28,571 bases of DNA from a virus, in the IMG/VR virus record IMGVR_UViG_3300028829_000416, positions 1 to 28,571 of that record. The stretch is one strand, 5' to 3'. This document shows, one piece after another, positions 1 to 5,693 of this stretch. A program made the position numbers and the translations under genes. How positions within the stretch are numbered: position 1 is the first letter of the stretch; every line of letters begins with the position of its first letter. The notes below the pieces were generated by a model, which made no database searches, had not been told where the DNA came from, and was given only the letters and a program-made list of their open reading frames with translations.

Positions 1-76
1 ACTAGAATAGGTTTTAGTTTTGGACATGGGTAGTTATACCTATAAAATTTTCTATGTCAAGAGGGAACGACAAAGA

Positions 77-97
77 ATCTAAGAAAAATTCTTAGAT
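77..97. promoter_or_regulatory. Inverted repeat, 9-bp arms
   Basis: ATCTAAGAA (77-85) and TTCTTAGAT (89-97) are perfect reverse complements around AAA. The repeat lies immediately before the first ACTTAAAGT copy at 101. It could be a protein-binding palindrome or a hairpin. No T-run follows, so a terminator is unlikely. Confidence 0.5.
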
Positions 98-100
98 GGT

Positions 101-297
101 ACTTAAAGTGTACTTAAAGTATTATTATTTCTTTATATATATAAGTAATAATAGACTTAAAGTGTACTTTAAGTTACTTTAAGTACTCTAGTTACTTAAA
201 GTTATACTTAATTATACCACATTTTATGTAAATGTCAAGAGAAATCTTTAAGTTTTTACTATTACTTATTGAACAGGTGTTCAATTAATACTTAAAG
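101..297. repeat. Cluster of ACTTAAAGT 9-mers in both orientations
   Basis: Exact copies of ACTTAAAGT lie at 101-109, 112-120, 155-163 and 194-202 on the plus strand. The reverse complement ACTTTAAGT is at 166-174 and 176-184. Partial copies are at 246-253 and 290-297. Several are 10 or 11 bp apart, about one helical turn. The same word recurs before the integrase at 6710-6773. Spacing and clustering suggest binding sites for a regulator or a phage-specific promoter or origin element; function is inferred. A 10-mer, ATGTCAAGAG, also occurs on either side of the cluster (54-63 and 232-241). Confidence 0.7.
268..285. promoter_or_regulatory. 18-bp palindrome, operator-like
   Basis: ATTGAACAGGTGTTCAAT is a perfect palindrome of 8-bp arms around GG. 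Its core, GAAC-N4-GTTC, has the shape of a dimeric repressor site and resembles LexA boxes of Gram-positive bacteria rather than the direct-repeat LexA box of alphaproteobacteria. No second copy was noticed in the window. It sits just upstream of the partial ACTTAAAG copy at 290. Confidence 0.45.
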
Positions 298-317
298 AGT
301 TCTTAACGGCGAGGGTC

Positions 318-343
318 GGGTATTATCTTCGGGTAGAATACCC
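318..343 (+). other. Stable hairpin with UUCG tetraloop
   Basis: GGGTATT (318-324) pairs with AATACCC (337-343). The interior continues with A325-T334, T326-G333 and C327-G332 closing a TTCG loop, with AG bulged at 335-336. C(UUCG)G is one of the most stable RNA tetraloops, so the DNA is probably transcribed rightward here as a structured leader or small RNA. Further short pairings follow at 347-368. No T-run follows, so it is not a standard terminator. Confidence 0.45.
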
Positions 344-562
344 TCTGAGAGGCTGTGAGTGGCTCTCTAAGTAGGCATGTCGTATATTCATGGGGGTCTA
401 CCTACCGTAGGCATGGAGATGGCTCTGTAAGGCTGGATTATGATTAACATTATGTATAGGGATTATGTATATGTCCATAGGTATAACGTATGTGTGGGGG
501 TTAAGGTAGTGGTTCATGTAGTTACCAAGTGTATTTGACCCCCCGCTGTCATTGGGTGTATA

Positions 563-652
563 CGTATACCGGCACCGGGGTGGTGGCCCATGCCCCCCTG
601 CTGTATTCGTATACCGGCACCGGGGTGGTGGCCCATGCCCCCCTGCTGTATT
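563..652. repeat. 45-bp perfect tandem duplication
   Basis: Two identical 45-bp units, 563-607 and 608-652, each begin CGTATACCGGCACCGGGG and end CTGCTGTATT. They are strikingly GC-rich within an AT-rich stretch. The unit length is a multiple of three, so it leaves an open frame on the minus strand, but nothing else supports coding. It could be an iteron, a recombination scar or packaging-related. Confidence 0.9.
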
Positions 653-832
653 CATGGCAATTGCCTTGGGTTTTCTCAGTTAATGTAACAGTTTAAGTTC
701 TAACCTATTGATTTCATTATGTTTTAAACACAATGTAGGATTATAATGTCTACAAAATAGCCGTTTTTCCTTGTGTTTTCAAGGGGTTGTGAGTTGGGGT
801 GAAGTCATGCTCTTTACCCTACCCATAATAAC

Positions 833-1013
833 ATTATGTCTATACATATACCCCCACCCCATTAGGTCAATCATGCTGCCCTATTTATTATGTCTATACA
901 TATGCTCGGATCTGATAGGTAATACATTATGACCTATTTATTATGTCAGTCATTATGACCTATACGACATGAATACTTTATTCCTGTTATGAATATTATT
1001 ATGTCTATACATA
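833..1013. repeat. Thrice-repeated 16-mer with related short repeats
   Basis: ATTATGTCTATACATA occurs exactly at 833-848, 887-902 and 998-1013. Between copies, CTATTTATTATGTC occurs at 881-894 and again at 934-947, and CATTATGACCTAT at 925-937 and 951-963. The copies are 54 and 111 bp apart, close to a 2:1 ratio. Such interspersed direct repeats fit replication iterons or arm-type integrase sites; this is inference. Confidence 0.7.
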
Positions 1014-1234
1014 AAGCAACTATAACTTGCATCAACACAACTTATAGAGTCTCTTTATAGTATAAAAAGAAACCTATACTTTAGTAGTGATTCGTTTTTA
1101 TTTATTGAGAACCATTCGCAACAACACAAAAATAGAATAAAAATAATATTTGTTTTCGTTTGTTTTCAATAACTTACAAGAACCATACTTATTATATGTA
1201 TACTATCTTTTGTTTGTATGCCTATATGGTTTCA

Positions 1235-1460
1235 AGGTTTTTCGGAATGTCGCCGCTAGGGTTTTTCTCTAGGTCTAGGCCCCCGATACTTCCATAGCTA
1301 CGCCTACTATTCGCATCCTGCTCTTGAGGAGTATGGGGAGTGCTATAAGACCAGCGTGGCGATTACATAAAATTCCTGACGGGGTTGTGTGGTGGTGTGG
1401 TGCTGCCCGATAAGAACAGTGGTGTAAGGCCTAGCTTGCTAGGGTGCCGCAACCCCCTAA
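1235..1460. other. GC-richer structured non-coding block
   Basis: This block contrasts with the AT-rich DNA before it and contains short stems such as CCTAG-CTTG-CTAGG (1430-1443) and AGGG/CCCT arms just after it. I looked for tRNA arms (a T-loop GTTCRA motif and CCA end) and did not find a convincing one. It may be a transcribed structured RNA or an attachment or packaging element. A 13-bp inverted repeat, ACTGTC-T-GACAGT, follows at 1504-1516. Confidence 0.25.
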
Positions 1461-1726
1461 GCGTCATATAGATATTTCATGCGTTTGCACTCTATATGTG
1501 TGTACTGTCTGACAGTGCTGCATCTGTGTTTGTCAAGTGATCTAAATTTATATGGTGGTGGTTTCATATTTGCGGTGGACTATGCTGAGATGCAGAAGCC
1601 GCATGGTAAGTAAACCTAACGCTATCCTATCCTGCCAACCAACGTGGGGTGTGATGGTGTTGGTGTTGCTTGCACTGCATACTTATCCTGAGTGTGTGGT
1701 GGATAGCAACACATGGAGTTTACGCT

Positions 1727-2233
1727 ATGAATTTTATCAAAACAGACGAGAAAATCATTGAAACAATCGCCAGTATTGCCAAGCGTGGTGGGTCTTTGCA
1801 AAAAGATATTCATCGTGCTGCCTGTTCTATCTTGAACAGATGGTGTGTGACTGAGGATGTTTCAACTGCAACCAAGCACATGAATATGTTGCTTGATGCG
1901 CTGCCTGTGATGGTTCGTTCCAATGCCTTCAAAGATTGGGGTGTTCATATGGCGGGGCTTGTGTGGTCTGAAGATGATACGTTTGCCTATCATGCCAAGC
2001 GTACTAAGATCACTGTGGAGCAGGTTCAAGCTGCCAAGGCCAAGCCTTTTTGGGAGTTCAAGCCTGAAGCTGCGTACAAGCCCACTGACGCCGATGCCAT
2101 GTTCCTTAGCTTGATTGAGAGCTTGGAACGCAAGGCTAAAAAAGGTGTTGACCCTGACAAGGGTGACAAAATGAGTGACGCACAGGTTGCGTACCTCAAG
2201 CAAGCCTATGCTGCGATGCCAGCATATGCCTGA
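1727..2233 (+). CDS. Phage protein of unknown function, 168 aa
   Basis: First real gene of the rightward set. The start ATG at 1727 was chosen because GGAG (1715-1718) precedes it at good spacing. The open frame extends back to 1670, but that segment has no ribosome site and reads like non-coding sequence. The product is soluble, with a helical N-terminal half and a conserved-looking stretch around residues 107-118 (PFWEFKPEAAYKP) that I associate with small early proteins of other phages. The tail (about 130-155) is rich in Lys and Asp. No catalytic motif is visible. Its place behind the long control region suggests early expression; function is unknown. Confidence 0.8.
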   Translation: MNFIKTDEKIIETIASIAKRGGSLQKDIHRAACSILNRWCVTEDVSTATKHMNMLLDALPVMVRSNAFKDWGVHMAGLVWSEDDTFAYHAKRTKITVEQVQAAKAKPFWEFKPEAAYKPTDADAMFLSLIESLERKAKKGVDPDKGDKMSDAQVAYLKQAYAAMPAYA

Positions 2234-2282
2234 CATAAACTAACTGACATAAACTAAGCACCCCATGTATCAACGTGGGGTG
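2231..2282. repeat. 14-bp tandem repeat and 7-bp stem-loop after the first gene
   Basis: TGACATAAACTAAC (2231-2244) is followed directly by TGACATAAACTAAG (2245-2258); the first overlaps the preceding stop codon. Then CACCCCA (2259-2265) pairs with TGGGGTG (2276-2282). A second weak stem, AGCGTCC (2302-2308) with GGGCGCT (2317-2323), is followed by TTT. Either could slow or end transcription, but neither has a proper T-run. The 15-mer CAACGTGGGGTGTGA occurs here (2271-2285) and upstream of the first gene (1640-1654). Confidence 0.5.
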
Positions 2283-2351
2283 TGACTTCTTGACTACTGA
2301 TAGCGTCCTAATGATGGGGCGCTTTCTGTGTTCAATGGAAAGGATTAACTA

Positions 2352-2441
2352 ATGATAGACGTAATAATATTCTCGCCCATCATCCCTGCCCTAGTGGGTG
2401 GTGTGATTGGTGTAATGATAGTGGTGTTCTGTGATGAATAA
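2352..2441 (+). CDS. 29-aa single-pass membrane peptide
   Basis: A short ORF starting at ATG 2352 behind AAAGGA (2339-2344). The translation begins MIDVIIFSPIIPAL and continues as one hydrophobic segment (about residues 4-26, with GG and GV), ending CDE. The tail overlaps the next gene by 8 bases, typical of translational coupling. Such tiny inner-membrane peptides are common in phage early regions. No function can be assigned. Confidence 0.55.
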   Translation: MIDVIIFSPIIPALVGGVIGVMIVVFCDE

Positions 2442-2562
2442 TCAACAACGTATCCATCAAGACCTACTCACTGCCCTCACACAGATGGGCGGTGTGTCTA
2501 CCTTTGCTGCTGAGTTGATTGCTCAGTATCTTTTAACCAAATACAAAATGGAGGAACTATAA
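2434..2562 (+). CDS. Small unknown protein, 42 aa
   Basis: Starts at ATG 2434 inside the end of the membrane-peptide gene and ends in TAATG shared with the next start. The product is mostly helical and polar (begins MNNQQRIHQDLLTALTQ), with a central AAELIAQYLL segment. Continuous overlap with both neighbours is the main support; there is no recognisable domain. Confidence 0.55.
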   Translation: MNNQQRIHQDLLTALTQMGGVSTFAAELIAQYLLTKYKMEEL

Positions 2563-2765
2563 TGTTTCGTGATGACTTTCTTTGTCGTCAATGGTTTGAC
2601 CAGTGGACGGCACTAAGCCGACAGTCTCAAGTCTTACGTCAAGACTTGTATCAGCTTTATGCTGATATGATGGGGGCGAAAGAGTGGGAGCATAGTGCTG
2701 ATCGCCGTAGTCATGAAATTAATATCGCATGGGCTGAACACAAAGCCGATAGGATGCTGCAATGA
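2562..2765 (+). CDS. Small unknown protein, 67 aa
   Basis: The start ATG overlaps the preceding stop (TAATG), with GGAGG about 7 bases upstream, and the end overlaps the next start (ATGA). The predicted product is helical and charged, rich in Trp, Gln, Arg and Asp. It has no cysteine pair, membrane segment or catalytic motif. Position and a strong ribosome site make it real; function is unknown. Confidence 0.7.
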   Translation: MFRDDFLCRQWFDQWTALSRQSQVLRQDLYQLYADMMGAKEWEHSADRRSHEINIAWAEHKADRMLQ

Positions 2766-3154
2766 TCTGGAATGACGCAAAGGTTAAAGAAATGACAGAC
2801 CTAAAATCATTAGGGTTGTCTACTGCTGAGGCTGCAAAGCGGATGGGGTGTCCTGTCAATGCTCTCTATGGGAAGCTAAGACGTATCAGACAGGGCAGCT
2901 TAACACACACCAAACCTGCCAATGGTAAGACCGAGAGGTTTAGCTCAAAGGCAGTGGGTAAGTCACCTCGTGCTGTCACCGAGACTTACAAAGTATTTAT
3001 CGTTACTAATGTAGATACTAATGTAAAGTTTAAACTTGCAGGGATGGGGCATGAGTTGCCTGATAAAACCCTCAAGTCTACAATCATTGGTGAAATACGC
3101 CGTAAGTTTCACAAGAAACTTAAACAGACTTTTGAGTATGAAAGGGTAATGTAG
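2762..3154 (+). CDS. GcrA-like helix-turn-helix protein, 130 aa
   Basis: Residues 1-43 follow the pattern of the N-terminal domain of GcrA: W near the start, then GLSTAEAAKRMGCPVNALYGKLRRI, matching a GLS..EIA..LG....V..K..R layout. GcrA is an alphaproteobacterial cell-cycle regulator that binds DNA and sigma-70 RNA polymerase at methylated GANTC promoters. The rest (about 45-130) is basic and does not look like the usual GcrA linker and C-terminus, so the protein may be a DNA-binding adaptor using only the HTH part. It overlaps both neighbours (ATGA before, TAGTG after). It may redirect host or phage promoters; this is inference. A Hin- or resolvase-type HTH is the alternative. Confidence 0.55.
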   Translation: MIWNDAKVKEMTDLKSLGLSTAEAAKRMGCPVNALYGKLRRIRQGSLTHTKPANGKTERFSSKAVGKSPRAVTETYKVFIVTNVDTNVKFKLAGMGHELPDKTLKSTIIGEIRRKFHKKLKQTFEYERVM

Positions 3155-3312
3155 TGACACGTGAACAAGCCAACAACCCTGACTTGGTGCGGGGCTTTAA
3201 GTGTGGTGAGAATGGACGGCATGTTTATCTAGGTCTTATGACTAGGGATGAGGTGCGTGAACTTCAGCTTAAATCTAACTGTGCTGTATGGCATCAAGCA
3301 AAGGTGACATAA
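3154..3312 (+). CDS. Small unknown protein, 52 aa, GTG start
   Basis: Starts at GTG 3154, sharing one base with the preceding stop (TAGTG), behind AAAGGG at 3141-3146. It ends in TAATG shared with the next gene. The product (VTREQANNPDLVRGFKCG...) is polar with two cysteines and contains a GRHVYLGLMTRDE segment. No domain is recognised. The chain of overlaps and the ribosome site support it. Confidence 0.55.
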   Translation: MTREQANNPDLVRGFKCGENGRHVYLGLMTRDEVRELQLKSNCAVWHQAKVT

Positions 3313-3401
3313 TGAAGAAATGGTATGACAACATTTGGTTTGACATTGCGGCTGTCTTATTGATAGCTGTGATGACAATAGCAATCCTGTTCATGGGTTG
3401 A
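3312..3401 (+). CDS. 29-aa membrane peptide
   Basis: Start ATG 3312 overlaps the preceding stop. The product begins MKKWYDNIWFDI and continues with one long hydrophobic helix (AAVLLIAVMTIAILFMG), a positive-inside single-pass arrangement. It is the last gene before the hairpin and promoter at 3413-3463. It is the same size as the 2352-2441 peptide but not similar in sequence. Function unknown. Confidence 0.5.
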   Translation: MKKWYDNIWFDIAAVLLIAVMTIAILFMG

Positions 3402-3412
3402 TCAATACCTAG

Positions 3413-3463
3413 AGTACACCTTGATGGGTGTACTTCATGGTACTGAGACGGTGCCTTTATAAT
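3413..3463 (+). promoter_or_regulatory. Hairpin plus TATAAT promoter candidate
   Basis: AGTACACC (3413-3420) and GGTGTACT (3427-3434) form an 8-bp stem with a 6-base loop. A perfect TATAAT follows at 3458-3463, about 20 bp before the ribosome site of the next gene. The -35 is weak; TTCATG at 3434-3439 gives 18-bp spacing. The palindrome would overlap the -35, so it may be an operator. It may also end the preceding transcript, although no T-run follows. Confidence 0.5.
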
Positions 3464-3484
3464 GTTCTATGAAAGGAACACACT

Positions 3485-3994
3485 ATGGCTAGAACTTTTT
3501 ACACAGACGAGCACAAAGCAGCTACACTTGCAATGTACATGAACCACAGCCGTAAGGATACGGCGTTGGAGATGGGTGTGTCTACTAGGACTGTCACTGT
3601 ATGGTACAAACAGGCGGTGGCATTGGGTGGCAATCTCCGAGACGATGGCCGCTTCTATACTCTTGCAGAAAAGCATGAGGCGTGTACATATTACAGTACT
3701 CATACGGGTGATCAGACCGTTGAGAAATACGGTATGACCGTAGCTGCATTGCACACATGGCGCAAGGACTTAGGCTACCCTAACAAGCATTATGGCCGCA
3801 ACCTCAAGTCTGACAAGTCACACAATGATGTGGCTACATTGCACAGAAAAGCAATGGTTGAGGTAGACAAGCAGAAGGATGCCTATCGTGACAAGATGCG
3901 TGAGTTTGAGGCGTTGATTGACGGGTTGCGTTCTGATGCGTCAAGCATTCAAAATAAAATGTTTGACTTTCTTGAATCCCTCAACGATAAATGA
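3485..3994 (+). CDS. Double helix-turn-helix DNA-binding protein, 169 aa
   Basis: Starts at ATG 3485 with AAAGGA 7 bases before it. Residues 8-42 form a transposase/terminase-small-subunit type HTH (KAATLAMYMNHSRKDTALEMG, then VSTRTVTVWYKQA), and 58-96 repeat the fold (TLAEKHEACTYY, then VEKYGMTVAALHTWRKDLGY). The C-terminal part (115-165) is charged and predicted coiled coil, suited to dimerisation. It has no DDE or other catalytic domain, so a stand-alone regulator or DNA-recognition subunit is more likely than an active transposase. It is first in its transcription unit behind a near-ideal -10, which suggests a regulatory role. A terminase small subunit cannot be excluded. Confidence 0.6.
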   Translation: MARTFYTDEHKAATLAMYMNHSRKDTALEMGVSTRTVTVWYKQAVALGGNLRDDGRFYTLAEKHEACTYYSTHTGDQTVEKYGMTVAALHTWRKDLGYPNKHYGRNLKSDKSHNDVATLHRKAMVEVDKQKDAYRDKMREFEALIDGLRSDASSIQNKMFDFLESLNDK

Positions 3995-4003
3995 AAGCAC
4001 TGC

Positions 4004-4036
4004 CCCTCATGCAATACTGTGTGAGGGTACACCCTC
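4004..4036 (+). promoter_or_regulatory. Alternative hairpins before the 546-aa gene
   Basis: GAGGGT (4023-4028) and ACCCTC (4031-4036) form a near-continuous palindrome, and CCCTCA (4004-4009) can instead pair with TGAGGG (4022-4027). The two pairings exclude each other. They sit 5 bases before the ribosome site TAGGAGA, so they may attenuate or control translation. This parallels the AGTACACC hairpin before the preceding gene. Confidence 0.35.
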
Positions 4037-4052
4037 TCTATAGGAGATTAAT

Positions 4053-5693
4053 ATGCCATATGAAATAGTGATGGTAGACCCTGAACTTGCAAAGCAAACT
4101 AACTCTTGTGTTGGACGTAGTATCACTGACAACAGTGACTACCTTGTTGATATGTACATTGAAAGGTGGAAGCCTTACCCTGTCAAGCAGACTGACGAGA
4201 TACACAATGGGTGTAGTATTGTCGGTGGTTTTATCACGATTGCTGACAGCAAGGTTCGTGTCATGTTTGGTGTAACACCACGTGACAATGGGTTCATTGT
4301 TCGTAGGGTTGCTGACCTACACCCTACTGATGTGGTGCTGCAAAAGTTTGGTTCCTTTGAGGATGACAGTGCCTTCTTCCAAGATGATACCTTTGTCACT
4401 TGGCTTAGGAATTGTCTTCTCAAGTCCGACATGGCAGACCAAGAACCTGTTGATCAGAACTGGTTGTTACGTCTACGTGCATTGCAGCCTATTCGTTCCA
4501 AGATTGCACATGGTAAGATCAGTCTGTATCAGACCCGTAAGGATGCTGACAATGACAGGCATGTAGCTATGAAGGCTGGTCGTGCATTGAAGTATATCTT
4601 TCCTGAGCTTAATGACAGTGACATTGAGGTACTTGGTGATGCCTTCCGTGAGAAGTTCAGCTTGCGTACTTTTAAGCTCAAGACAGGTATATCACCTGAT
4701 GACTTCACTCATGCCTACTCACACAATCAGGCAGACATGGACAATCCACGTACCACCTGTACTAGAAAGGCTATGATCCATTCTTGTATGCGGTACGAGT
4801 TTGAGAGACTTGAGGTTCACCCTTGCTCTGTCTATGGCAGTGGTGACTTCAAGATCGCTTGGCTTGAGACTGACAGTGGCCTCATTGCTGGTCGTGTGGT
4901 GGTCCGTACATCACACAAGTCTAGACCTCAAGCTGGCCCTATCTATGGTGTCTGTGAAAATTCTTTGAATCAGTTGCAAGATTGGCTTGACAGTATCAAT
5001 GCAGTAGGGTATGACAGTGGATCATCTTGGATAGGTGCAAAGGTATTGGCTGTACCTCACGATGACAATGGTGCATACATAGGGCCGTACCTAGACGTAA
5101 CGCCCCAACGTATGACTGCATCTGATGACGGTAAGTATCTCATTATTGATGACTGTGGTGAGGTAGATGCCAGTACATACCAAGGCATACTCAATGGCTG
5201 TTATACAAATTGTTCTGGGTGTGGTGATGGTCTCAGTGAAGATGATTACTACTACTCAGAGTATAATGACGAGCATTACTGTGAGTGTTGTTATAACAAT
5301 GAGCATACTTACTGCGAAGTTACAGGTGACATGGTACACAACTCTGAGCTTGTTCAGGTATGGTACAGCAGCAGGTGGGGTATACAGTCAGAGATGGTAT
5401 CTGAGTGTGACCGTGACAACAACTATGTTGAGTGTACTGATGGTAAGCATTGGCCTGATGATCAAGTAACATACTGTCAGTCTGAAGAGGTGTGGATATC
5501 ACCTGTAGACATGGAAAATAATTACTTCCAATCAGATTGGGACGGTGAGTTATATAACAATGGTGTCATGTGTACCACTGAGGATGGTCATAATGTAGCA
5601 GAAGATGAGATTATTGCTAGTAATGATACTTGGGAGAAGACCCCTGAAGGTGTCTGGATAAAAGTAGAAGAGGAAGAAGAATGTATAGCTTAA
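4053..5693 (+). CDS. Large Cys-rich unknown protein, 546 aa
   Basis: Strong ribosome site (TAGGAGA) before ATG 4053. The N-terminal two thirds has no motif I can name; residues 235-300 have a conserved look (C..KAMIHSCMRYEF, HPCSVYGSGD, GLIAGRVVVR). The C-terminal part carries paired cysteines: C387-x2-C390 and C410-x2-C413, then C421, C452, C461, C475 and C507. This fits one or more zinc-ribbon or treble-clef knuckles. The protein ends in a very acidic tail. The C-terminal third is also rich in Asp, Glu, Asn and Tyr. It overlaps the metallopeptidase gene by 13 bases, so the two are probably made together. Function unknown. Confidence 0.75.
   Translation: MPYEIVMVDPELAKQTNSCVGRSITDNSDYLVDMYIERWKPYPVKQTDEIHNGCSIVGGFITIADSKVRVMFGVTPRDNGFIVRRVADLHPTDVVLQKFGSFEDDSAFFQDDTFVTWLRNCLLKSDMADQEPVDQNWLLRLRALQPIRSKIAHGKISLYQTRKDADNDRHVAMKAGRALKYIFPELNDSDIEVLGDAFREKFSLRTFKLKTGISPDDFTHAYSHNQADMDNPRTTCTRKAMIHSCMRYEFERLEVHPCSVYGSGDFKIAWLETDSGLIAGRVVVRTSHKSRPQAGPIYGVCENSLNQLQDWLDSINAVGYDSGSSWIGAKVLAVPHDDNGAYIGPYLDVTPQRMTASDDGKYLIIDDCGEVDASTYQGILNGCYTNCSGCGDGLSEDDYYYSEYNDEHYCECCYNNEHTYCEVTGDMVHNSELVQVWYSSRWGIQSEMVSECDRDNNYVECTDGKHWPDDQVTYCQSEEVWISPVDMENNYFQSDWDGELYNNGVMCTTEDGHNVAEDEIIASNDTWEKTPEGVWIKVEEEEECIA

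Larger units (their letters stand above)
1..1726. other. Gene-free left region
   Basis: No open frame here has a convincing ribosome-binding site, conserved protein or coupling to neighbours. The stretch alternates AT-rich DNA (1-300, 660-1230) with GC-richer islands (about 300-430, 540-655, 1240-1460). It contains the repeats, palindromes and hairpins listed separately. About 1.7 kb without a gene is exceptional in a phage that otherwise overlaps its genes. It is therefore probably a control, origin, packaging or attachment region, or the join of a circular map; this is inference. If the genome is circular and starts at base 1, it would separate rightward early genes from leftward late genes. 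Confidence 0.75.

Noticed and set aside
268-285. Firm call as host LexA box
   Set aside because: The alphaproteobacterial LexA site is a direct GTTC-N7-GTTC repeat; this site is palindromic, so it was kept only as a generic operator candidate.
398-655. Minus-strand 85-aa frame with a repeated GGHGPPPRCRYTNT unit
   Set aside because: It exists because the 45-bp tandem repeat is a multiple of three. There is no ribosome site, no neighbour in the operon and no protein-like composition outside the repeat.
563-1013. CRISPR array
   Set aside because: The repeats are either directly tandem or irregularly spaced with no uniform spacers, and no cas gene is present.
1235-1470. tRNA gene or attP-like tRNA fragment
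   Set aside because: Searched by eye for T-loop, anticodon arm and acceptor pairing; none fitted.
1670-1726. Upstream extension of the first gene to ATG 1670
   Set aside because: There is no ribosome site before 1670, whereas GGAG is well placed for ATG 1727.
1862-2236. 124-aa minus-strand frame
   Set aside because: Lies antisense inside the 168-aa gene, which has a good start signal and fits the operon.
3485-3994. Insertion-sequence transposase
   Set aside because: HTH domains are present, but there is no DDE catalytic domain, no terminal inverted repeats and no target duplication.
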